Of a stretch of 64,000 bases of DNA, positions 57,457 to 64,000 are shown in pieces. Origin of the DNA: Zhengella mangrovi. Lineage in GTDB: Bacteria; Pseudomonadota; Alphaproteobacteria; Rhizobiales; Rhizobiaceae. The stretch spans positions 56,529 to 120,528 of the forward strand of contig NZ_PDVP01000016.1 in the NCBI RefSeq assembly GCF_002727065.1, read 5' to 3'. The first letter of the stretch is position 1. Every line of letters starts with the position of its first letter. Below the pieces are notes generated by a model. The model saw nothing but the letters and a program-made list of their open reading frames with translations. It did no database searches and was not told the DNA's origin. The position numbers and the translations under genes are program-made.

Positions 57457-57514
57457 CAGCTTGGAGGCCATGGCTGCTCCGGGTGATCCTAAGCGGCAAT
57501 CAGGTGAAACGGCT

Positions 57515-57545
57515 GAGCGGGTCGGTTGGCCCGCTCATTTTCTTT
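57515..57545 (+). terminator. Intrinsic terminator after rpoH
   Basis: GAGCGGG (57515-57521) - TCGGTTGG - CCCGCTC (57530-57536) is followed by ATTTTCTTT. It lies 58 bases after the rpoH stop. A classic rho-independent form. Confidence 0.88.
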
Positions 57546-57636
57546 GGATCAACGGCACGGGTGCCGGACTTCGCAACCGTACACGCGGCCTGGTTCGAAG
57601 GTACGGTGCGACGGGCCACGGCGCCGGAAGCAGCGA

Positions 57637-59400
57637 TCACCCCCCGGCGGTATCGCCACCCTTCGTCCAGGCACCGATCACCTCGTTGAACACCTTTTCG
57701 CCGGAGATCCCCTTCTCCATGGTGATCAGGGCCCGGCGGCCGGTGCGGTAGACGACCGGGATATCGATCCACGGCCGGCCCTGCATGAGCTGCAGGTTGG
57801 CGGCAATCTCCTGCTGCCCGTCCGTCAGCGCCACGAGGAAGAAATTGTCCGCGATCTTGGCGGGAATGCCGAGCAGCGGCGTACCCGCCGACTGTTCGTT
57901 TTCCTTGAAGGTGATGCGCAGCACGTCCTCGATCACGCCACCCGGGAAATTGTCCGGGGTCACGAACACGAGCTCGATGATGTGGCTGGCCGGCAAGGTC
58001 TCGTCGCCATTGCGCCGGATGGTGATCCGCAGGTTCAGGTCGCGGTCCGGGAACGAGACGTCGGCGCGGATCGCCGGTTCGGCCGGCTTGTCGCCACCGG
58101 GCGATTCTTCCACCTGGCTCCAGACGACATTGCCCTGGTCGGCCGTGCCCTGCTCGACCGCGGTGCGCTCCTCGTAGAAGATCGCCCGCTGGCCGACAGC
58201 CACCGCCGGCTGCGCATTGGCGTTCGGCTTCGGCGGCTGTGCCGGCTGCGGGGTGGCCGGTGCTGCGGGCTGTGTGCCATTCGCCGCGGGCGCTCGGGCC
58301 GGCGGCTCGGTGACCTGCGCGACGCTGGTTCCCTCGCCAAGGGTTGCCTTGCCACCGGCCGGCCCCGGATCGGTTTCCGTGCCGTCGGCCTGCAGCCGCT
58401 GGGTGAACTTGGGCTTGCTCGCCTGCCCTTGCGGCGGCGGTGCGGCCGGTTGCTCGGGCTGTGCGGGCGCGGGCTTGGCCGGTTGCGCCGCCGGCGCCTC
58501 GGGCGCGGTCGCCGCCACCTTGGTTTCGCCGCCGGTCGGCAGCAAGGCCATGACAGCGTCCTGGTTCAGCCAGGCGGCATAGCCGCCTGCGCCGAGCAGC
58601 AGCAGAACGACGATGGCAATCGCCAAGCCGGTGAACCGGCCCCTGCCTGCCTTTTTCCGCGAAAGATCGGGGATGGGAGCGTCAAAGGCATCCCCGCCGG
58701 ACGCCGCCGCGGCGTCCCTGCCCGGCTTGGCGGTCCACACGGCACCTTCACGCTCTGCCTGGCGGGCGAGGTCTGCAGCCAGGCTTTCGCCGGCCATGTC
58801 GTCATCGGCAGGCGCCGTCGCGGTTTCCGGTCCCGTGACGGGAGCAGGCGCAGGCGGCGTTGCCACCGCATCGGCCTGCGAAGGCACTGGCGGGGCCGGA
58901 GGCGCGCTTGGCTGGACCGGTTCCGGCGTCACCGCGGTTGGTTCGGCTGCAGCTGATACGGTTTCCGCCTCATCGACCGGCGCCGGCACGTCCGCTGCGG
59001 GCGCCTGCGGTTCCGGTTGGGCATCGGCCTCGACCGGCGCGGCCGGCATAGCATCGGGAACGGAAGACGCGATCTGGTCTTCCTCGGCAGGCGGCGGCGG
59101 GGCCGTGGTCACGGCCGGGGCCGGCGGCGCCTCGCTCGCGGCCGGCTTCTCCGTCGAAGCCTCCGTGAAGACGGAATCGATCTGGTCACGGAAGGAATAG
59201 TCTCCCTCCACGGCAGCGATCACCTTGTCGACCTGGGCCATCTGGGCATCGATGGCCGACTGCGAGGGGCGGGGGTCGCGGGCATCCAGCTTCGCGCGAA
59301 TGGTCGCGCGCGCCTTCTCATAGACCTTTTGCCGGACGGCCGGTGTATTCGTCGGCAATCCGTCGATCGTCTTCTTCAATACCGTTGCGATATCCGCCAT
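57637..59400 (-). CDS. Large proline/alanine-rich membrane-anchored protein, function unknown
   Basis: This is a 587-aa protein. The N-terminal soluble helical part (about residues 1-75, ATVLKKTIDGLPTNTPAVRQ) is followed by a long Pro/Ala/Glu-rich linker (about 80-230), a basic stretch, one membrane helix (GLAIAIVVLLLLGAGGYAAWL, about 258-278), another Pro/Ala/Gln-rich segment, and a globular C-terminal domain (about 430-587) presumably in the periplasm. Homologues are common next to purA/rpoH in Hyphomicrobiales. The layout resembles cell-envelope linkers. No enzymatic motif seen. Confidence 0.8.
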   Translation of the reverse strand: MADIATVLKKTIDGLPTNTPAVRQKVYEKARATIRAKLDARDPRPSQSAIDAQMAQVDKVIAAVEGDYSFRDQIDSVFTEASTEKPAASEAPPAPAVTTAPPPPAEEDQIASSVPDAMPAAPVEADAQPEPQAPAADVPAPVDEAETVSAAAEPTAVTPEPVQPSAPPAPPVPSQADAVATPPAPAPVTGPETATAPADDDMAGESLAADLARQAEREGAVWTAKPGRDAAAASGGDAFDAPIPDLSRKKAGRGRFTGLAIAIVVLLLLGAGGYAAWLNQDAVMALLPTGGETKVAATAPEAPAAQPAKPAPAQPEQPAAPPPQGQASKPKFTQRLQADGTETDPGPAGGKATLGEGTSVAQVTEPPARAPAANGTQPAAPATPQPAQPPKPNANAQPAVAVGQRAIFYEERTAVEQGTADQGNVVWSQVEESPGGDKPAEPAIRADVSFPDRDLNLRITIRRNGDETLPASHIIELVFVTPDNFPGGVIEDVLRITFKENEQSAGTPLLGIPAKIADNFFLVALTDGQQEIAANLQLMQGRPWIDIPVVYRTGRRALITMEKGISGEKVFNEVIGAWTKGGDTAGG

Positions 59401-59578
59401 GCAGGCCTTACCCGTCCTCGCCAACACCTGTTACGCGCGCGGGCAGACCCACGCGCACGCGTCACGTTAACGGCTTTTACGGCCAAAATGAAGCAACGAA
59501 CACCCCAACCGCCAGTTAAGCTGTTGATTTCCGCACCAACTCGGACGCGGTCCTCGCTTCGCAGCCGGTCCGCGGCGA

Positions 59579-60871
59579 TCAATCCTGGAACGGATCGGTC
59601 ACCAGGATGGTATCCTCGCGCTCCGGGCTGGTCGACAGCAGCGCCACCGGCGCCCCGATCAGCTCCTCGATATGGCGCACATACTTGACGGCCTGGGCGG
59701 GCAGGTCGGCCCAGCTGCGAGCGCCTGCTGTCGTGTCCTTCCAGCCTTCCAGCGTCTCGTAGATCGGCTCGACGCGGGCCTGCGCGCCCTGGCTCGCCGG
59801 CAGGTAGTCGATCAGTTCGCCATCCAGCATGTAGCCGGTGCAGACCTTGATCTCGTCCAGTCCGTCGAGCACGTCGAGCTTCGTGAGCGCGATGCCGTTG
59901 ATGCCGTTGACCGCGATGGACTGGCGCACGAGGACCGCGTCGAACCAGCCGCAGCGCCGCTTGCGCCCCGTCACCGTGCCGAATTCGTGGCCGCGCTCGC
60001 CCAGGAACTGGCCGACGTCATTGTCCTGTTCGGTCGGGAAGGGCCCCTCGCCCACCCGCGTCGTGTAGGCCTTGGTGATGCCGAGCACGTAATCGATCGC
60101 CCCCGGCCCGACGCCGGAGCCCGCCGCTGCCTGCCCGGCCACGACGTTGGACGAGGTGACGAAGGGATAGGTGCCATGGTCGACATCCAGCAGCGTGCCC
60201 TGCGCGCCCTCGAACAGGATGCGCTCGCCCGCGCGGCGCTTGGCGTCCAGCACCCGCCAGACCGAATCCATGTACGGCAGGACCTCGTCGGCGATCTCCA
60301 TGAGTTCGCCCAGCAGGCGGACCGGGTCGACCTCCTCCACGCCGAGACCGCGCCGCAGCGGGTTGTGATGGGCGAGCAGCCGGTCGATCTTTGCCGGCAG
60401 CGTGTCCGGATTGGCAAGGTCCATCACGCGGATGGCGCGCCGGCCCACCTTGTCCTCGTAGGCCGGGCCGATGCCGCGCCCGGTCGTGCCGATCTTGGTG
60501 CCCTTGGCCGCCTTTTCCTCGCGCAGCCGGTCAAGCTCGCCATGCACGGAAAGGATCAGCGGCGTGTTCTCGGCGATCCTGAGAATGTCCGGCGTCACCG
60601 AGACGCCCTGTTCCTTCAGCCGCGCCACTTCCTTGACGAAGGCATGCGGATCGAACACCACGCCGTTCCCGACCACCGACAGCTTGCCGCGCACGACGCC
60701 GGACGGCAGCAGCGACAGCTTGTAGCTGACACCGTCGATGACCAGCGTGTGGCCGGCATTGTGCCCGCCCTGGAAACGCACCACCACGTCGGCCCGCTCC
60801 GACAGCCAGTCGACGATCTTGCCCTTGCCCTCATCGCCCCACTGGGAGCCGACGACCACAACATTGGCCAT
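59579..60871 (-). CDS. purA: Adenylosuccinate synthetase
   Basis: This is a 430-aa enzyme of AMP synthesis (IMP + Asp + GTP to adenylosuccinate). The GTP loop is [19 protein letters not shown], with the IMP-binding [21 protein letters not shown] (PurA signature) and VGEGPFPTE also present. Length is normal. Divergent from the EamA permease gene. Confidence 0.97.
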   Translation of the reverse strand: MANVVVVGSQWGDEGKGKIVDWLSERADVVVRFQGGHNAGHTLVIDGVSYKLSLLPSGVVRGKLSVVGNGVVFDPHAFVKEVARLKEQGVSVTPDILRIAENTPLILSVHGELDRLREEKAAKGTKIGTTGRGIGPAYEDKVGRRAIRVMDLANPDTLPAKIDRLLAHHNPLRRGLGVEEVDPVRLLGELMEIADEVLPYMDSVWRVLDAKRRAGERILFEGAQGTLLDVDHGTYPFVTSSNVVAGQAAAGSGVGPGAIDYVLGITKAYTTRVGEGPFPTEQDNDVGQFLGERGHEFGTVTGRKRRCGWFDAVLVRQSIAVNGINGIALTKLDVLDGLDEIKVCTGYMLDGELIDYLPASQGAQARVEPIYETLEGWKDTTAGARSWADLPAQAVKYVRHIEELIGAPVALLSTSPEREDTILVTDPFQD

Positions 60872-61061
60872 GTGCCTGTCCTTCCGCGCCGGATGCGCCG
60901 GCGCATTCTCAAGAGAAAACCCGCGCTTCTATACCGATGCGCAAGGCCGATTGCGACCCCCGATTTGCGGATTTCCAGCGGTTCCGGCGGTCCGGTGCGG
61001 TCTTGCCCGCCCGTTCCCTGCCCTATATGGCAGGGTTCCTGTCGGATTCCCGGACTTCCCT

Positions 61062-61964
61062 ATGACCCGCCAAGCCTATCTTGTCCTCCTGGGTGCCGCC
61101 CTGTTCTGGGGCGGCAACAATGTCGCCGCCCGCTTCGGTGTCGGCCACGTGTCGCCGGGCGTGCTCACCATGCTGCGCTGGGTGGTCGCCCTTGCGCTGC
61201 TTGGGTGGTTCGCGCGCCGGGAGCTGGCGCGCGACTGGCCCATCATCCGCAGGCACTGGCCGGCGCTGTTCGCCTATGGCGCCGTGGGCTTTGCCGGCTT
61301 CAACATGGCCATCTACACCGCGGCCGGGTTCACCTCGATCGTCAACATGTCGATCGAGCAGGCGGCCATGCCGATCCTCATCTTCCTCATCAATTTCGTG
61401 CTGTTCCGGGTCGGCATCGCCTGGCTGCAACTGGCCGGGGTCCTCGCCTCGCTTTTGGGCATCGCCGTCGTCGCGACCAACGGCGATCTTGCCCGCCTGT
61501 CCACGCTCGACCTCAACGTCGGCGACGCACTGAACCTGACAGCCTGCCTGATCTATGCCGTCTACACGGTCATGCTGCGCTTCCGCCCGCAACTGCACTG
61601 GAAAAGCTGGATGATGACGCTGGGCTTCGCCGCCCTTCTCGCCAGCCTTCCCTATGTCGGCTGGGAATGGACGGCCGGCCAGTTCCTCTGGCCCGACCTG
61701 CAGGGCATGGCTGTCGTGCTCTACACCGGCATCTTTCCCTCCCTGCTCAGCCAGACGCTTTACCTGAAGGGCAACGAGCTGATCGGTGCCAACCGCGCCG
61801 GCCTGTTCATCAACATGGTGCCGGTCTTCGGCACGCTGCTGTCCATCCTTCTGCTCGGTGAACCCTTCCATGGATACCAGGCACTGGCCTTCACGCTCGT
61901 CATGGGCGGCATCGCCATGGCGGAGATGGCCGGGCGGAAGAAGGCGGCAGCGGCAACACAATAG
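61062..61964 (+). CDS. EamA/DMT-family transporter
   Basis: This is a 300-aa inner-membrane protein with ten predicted hydrophobic segments in two EamA repeats (LGAALFWGGNNVAARFG; LIYAVYTVMLRF). Members export metabolites such as amino acids. It lies between purA and serA, an arrangement typical for rhizobia-related genomes. Substrate unknown. Confidence 0.9.
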   Translation: MTRQAYLVLLGAALFWGGNNVAARFGVGHVSPGVLTMLRWVVALALLGWFARRELARDWPIIRRHWPALFAYGAVGFAGFNMAIYTAAGFTSIVNMSIEQAAMPILIFLINFVLFRVGIAWLQLAGVLASLLGIAVVATNGDLARLSTLDLNVGDALNLTACLIYAVYTVMLRFRPQLHWKSWMMTLGFAALLASLPYVGWEWTAGQFLWPDLQGMAVVLYTGIFPSLLSQTLYLKGNELIGANRAGLFINMVPVFGTLLSILLLGEPFHGYQALAFTLVMGGIAMAEMAGRKKAAAATQ

Positions 61965-62082
61965 GACCAGCGGCCTCCGGCGGCCCCGCGGCAGGACGGC
62001 GCGGGATCGCTGCGATCGCCCTGCCGCCATCGGAGGCAACGCGAGCCTGACACTGCGCGGTTTCTCCGGTATTCTCGGATCC

Positions 62083-62781
62083 ATGCATCTCGTCGCCAAA
62101 ATCGTGGTCTTCCTGGAGGTCGCCATTCTCGGCGCGGCCGGCGGCGCGCTCATGGCCTTCTATGGCGTCATCCTGCTGGGGATGCTGACCGGCTCGTCCA
62201 ACATGAACGGCGGCCTCGCCATGGGGGCGGCGGGAATTGCACCCCTCGGCGCTGTCGCTGGCGCCCTGGGCGGCGTCTGGCTGGCCTGGAAGATCATCCG
62301 CGAATCCGGCAAACGGATCGTGCTCGGCCTCGGCTATGGCCTTGCCGCGGTCTGCCTGGTGGCCGTGGGCGGCTGGTTCCTGGTCCAGGAGATGACCGAT
62401 GGCGACCCCTACGAGCCGGGCAAGGAACCGCTGGTCCATCTCGAGTGGCGCCTCCCCGACAAGGTGCGCCATGACCAGGTCGACCGCGTGTTCCGCCAGA
62501 TGATGCGGTCGTCCCACATGAACTGGATCCTGAGCGACTGGTGGGACGAGCCGCGCGCCCGCGACGAGGGCGACCGGACGGTCCTGCGCATGGTGGTCCA
62601 GATCCGCTGGCGCGTGACGGGCCGCACCTTCCAGCTCTGGCGCGCCCCAGATCACGACAACCGCATCACCGTGGATCTCGGCTTGCCGCGCGATCCGAAG
62701 GCGTCTGCGGACTACGGCCCCTGGAGAGAGGTCGAGGGCTACCCGGGCAACGAATTCCGCTGGCGTATCGAGCGGGGCTAG
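62083..62781 (+). CDS. Membrane protein of unknown function
   Basis: This is a 232-aa protein. The N-terminal third has three hydrophobic segments (LVAKIVVFLEVAILGAAGG; LAMGAAGIAPLGAVAGALGG; IVLGLGYGLAAVCLVAVGGW). The rest is soluble and Trp/Asp-rich (HLEWRLPDKVRHD, MNWILSDWWDEP). No family recognised. Separated by 118 bp from the upstream EamA gene and followed by a terminator shared with serA. Confidence 0.75.
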   Translation: MHLVAKIVVFLEVAILGAAGGALMAFYGVILLGMLTGSSNMNGGLAMGAAGIAPLGAVAGALGGVWLAWKIIRESGKRIVLGLGYGLAAVCLVAVGGWFLVQEMTDGDPYEPGKEPLVHLEWRLPDKVRHDQVDRVFRQMMRSSHMNWILSDWWDEPRARDEGDRTVLRMVVQIRWRVTGRTFQLWRAPDHDNRITVDLGLPRDPKASADYGPWREVEGYPGNEFRWRIERG

Positions 62782-62849
62782 GCGCGAAGATCGGGCCGCC
62801 TGCCGGTCGCACACCCTCCGGAGCGCACCCGGCTGTTCGCGCCATGAAA

Positions 62850-62877
62850 AAAGGCGGCCCCTCACGGAGCCGCCTTT
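62850..62877. terminator. Bidirectional intrinsic terminator between convergent genes
   Basis: AAAGGCGGC (62850-62858) pairs with GCCGCCTTT (62869-62877) around a 10-base loop. An A-run precedes and a T-rich stretch follows, so it works on both strands for the membrane-protein gene and serA. Confidence 0.85.
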
Positions 62878-62902
62878 CCTCTGTTCGCTGGAAACGGCCG
62901 CC

Positions 62903-64000
62903 TCAGACGTCGAACACCAGCGGCTTGGCCTGGGTGATCAGCTTGGAGGCGCGCAGCTCCGCCAGCACGTCTTCCTTCACCGGTTCGTCCACGTAGAGCA
63001 GCGCGATGGCATCACCTCCCGGCCGGTTGCGGCCGAGCGAGAAGTTGGCGATGTTGACGCCCGCCTTGCCCATGGTCGTCCCCAGCAGGCCGATGATGCC
63101 CGGCACGTCGTTGTTGGTCGTGTAGATCATGTAGCGGCCGATCTCGGCATCCAGGTTGATGCCCTTGATCTGGATGAAGCGCGGCTTTCCGTCGGAGAAC
63201 ACCGTGCCGGCCACTTCGCGCGTCTTGTCGGCCATCTTCACCGTCAGCTTGATATAGCCGTCGAACACGCCCGACTTGTCGCGCTTTGTTTCCGACAGGG
63301 TGATGCCGCGCTCCTTCACCATGATCGGCGCCGACACCATGTTGACGTCCGACACCTGCGAGCGGATCAGGCCCGCCAGCGCCGCGGAGGTCAGCGCCTT
63401 GGTGTTCATCTTGGCCGTCGAACCGTCATAGAGGATTTCCACCGACTTGATCGGCTCGTCCGTGACCTGGCCGACGAAGGCGCCCAGCACGTCGGCCAGC
63501 TTGACGAAGGGCTTCAGCTTCGGCGCTTCGTCCGCCGAGATCGACGGCATGTTGATGGCATTGGTGACGGCGCCGTTGACCAGGTAGTCCGACATCTGCT
63601 CGGCCACCTGCAGCGCCACGTTCTCCTGCGCTTCCGTGGTCGACGCGCCGAGATGCGGTGTGCACACCACGTTTTCCATGTGGAACAGCGCGTTCTCCGT
63701 CGCCGGCTCCTCCTCGAACACGTCGATGCCCGCGCCCGCCACCTTGCCGCTCTTCAGCGCCGCCACGAGATCGGCCTCCACCACCAGGCCGCCGCGCGCG
63801 CAGTTGATGATCCGCACCCCGTCCTTCATCTTCGCGAAGGCCTGCGCGTCGACGATGCCGCGCGTCTTGTCCGTCAGCGGAGTGTGCAGCGTGATGAAGT
63901 CGGCGCGCGCGAACAGGTCGTCCAGTTCCACCTTCTCCACGCCCATCTCCACCGCCCGCTCCGGCGACAGGAACGGGTCGAAGGCGATGACGTGCATCTT
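62903..64000 (-). CDS. serA: D-3-phosphoglycerate dehydrogenase, C-terminal part (window edge)
   Basis: About 365 residues are visible; the 5' part continues beyond the right edge (the Met near 63997 is internal). Part of the NAD-binding domain is followed by the substrate domain with NCARGGLV and CTPHLGAST (catalytic His). An intervening domain and a C-terminal ACT domain (VPGIIGLLGTTMGKAGVNIA) follow, so this is the long (about 530-aa) form of SerA. It catalyses the first step of serine synthesis. Confidence 0.95.
   Translation of the reverse strand, partial: KMHVIAFDPFLSPERAVEMGVEKVELDDLFARADFITLHTPLTDKTRGIVDAQAFAKMKDGVRIINCARGGLVVEADLVAALKSGKVAGAGIDVFEEEPATENALFHMENVVCTPHLGASTTEAQENVALQVAEQMSDYLVNGAVTNAINMPSISADEAPKLKPFVKLADVLGAFVGQVTDEPIKSVEILYDGSTAKMNTKALTSAALAGLIRSQVSDVNMVSAPIMVKERGITLSETKRDKSGVFDGYIKLTVKMADKTREVAGTVFSDGKPRFIQIKGINLDAEIGRYMIYTTNNDVPGIIGLLGTTMGKAGVNIANFSLGRNRPGGDAIALLYVDEPVKEDVLAELRASKLITQAKPLVFDV

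Overview
The window is GC-rich DNA from an alphaproteobacterium, most likely a member of the Hyphomicrobiales (Rhizobiales). The grounds are the gene order serA / EamA permease / purA / rpoH / rluD, the long alphaproteobacterial PstC and PstA, a vegetative-length RpoH with its RpoH box, and the abundance of ABC uptake systems and FCD-type GntR regulators. No rRNA genes, transposases, phage genes or CRISPR arrays were seen. One tRNA (Glu, CTC) is present.

Layout. 1-2.8 kb: end of an iron/haem-type ABC ATPase followed by exbB, two exbD-like genes and tonB, overlapping as one operon. 2.8-9.1 kb: phosphate operon pstS-pstC-pstA-pstB-phoU-phoB on the minus strand, with a three-unit Pho box upstream of pstS. 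9.1-13.8 kb: a non-coding stretch with a 57-bp tandem hairpin repeat, then a very large soluble PAS-rich hybrid histidine kinase. 13.9-41 kb: a nitrogen-scavenging island. 41.5-48.8 kb: miscellaneous accessory genes (secreted serine hydrolase plus outer-membrane porin, NmrA-type reductase, orphan binding protein). 48-54.3 kb: GntR regulator, complete LIV-type ABC transporter and an Asp/Glu/hydantoin-type racemase. 54.7-64 kb: housekeeping genes (tRNA-Glu, rluD, rpoH, purA, serA).

The island at 14-41 kb has four blocks. (a) Allophanate hydrolase (atzF), and facing it a ten-gene minus-strand operon: BMP-type ABC transporter, formamidase, biuret hydrolase (biuH, catalytic residues recognisable), a second biuret-hydrolase paralogue (candidate triuret hydrolase), a COG0212 protein, an HpxZ/AtzH-like protein and a GntR regulator. 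(b) A minus-strand operon with a CDA-fold (guanine-type) deaminase, a flavodoxin-fold oxidoreductase, 8-oxoguanine deaminase and a 2-oxoglutarate/Fe(II) dioxygenase. (c) A divergent plus-strand operon with an NMT1-type ABC transporter, a COG0402 deaminase and a second 2OG dioxygenase, preceded by a structured leader with an intrinsic terminator that I interpret as an NMT1-type xanthine/urate riboswitch. (d) A minus-strand operon with a three-subunit xanthine-dehydrogenase-type molybdoenzyme, a MoaD/ThiS-like protein, a third 2OG dioxygenase and an alpha/beta hydrolase.

Blocks a and b share a candidate operator (TTGCATACAA or near match). Together the genes could take oxidised purines (guanine, 8-oxoguanine, xanthine) to urate and ureide fragments (triuret, biuret, allophanate) and finally to ammonia and CO2. 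No urate oxidase, HIU hydrolase, OHCU decarboxylase or allantoinase is visible. The three dioxygenases are therefore candidates for an undescribed route from urate or another oxopurine to biuret/triuret. This is the main hypothesis from the window; it is inference from gene content, not proof.
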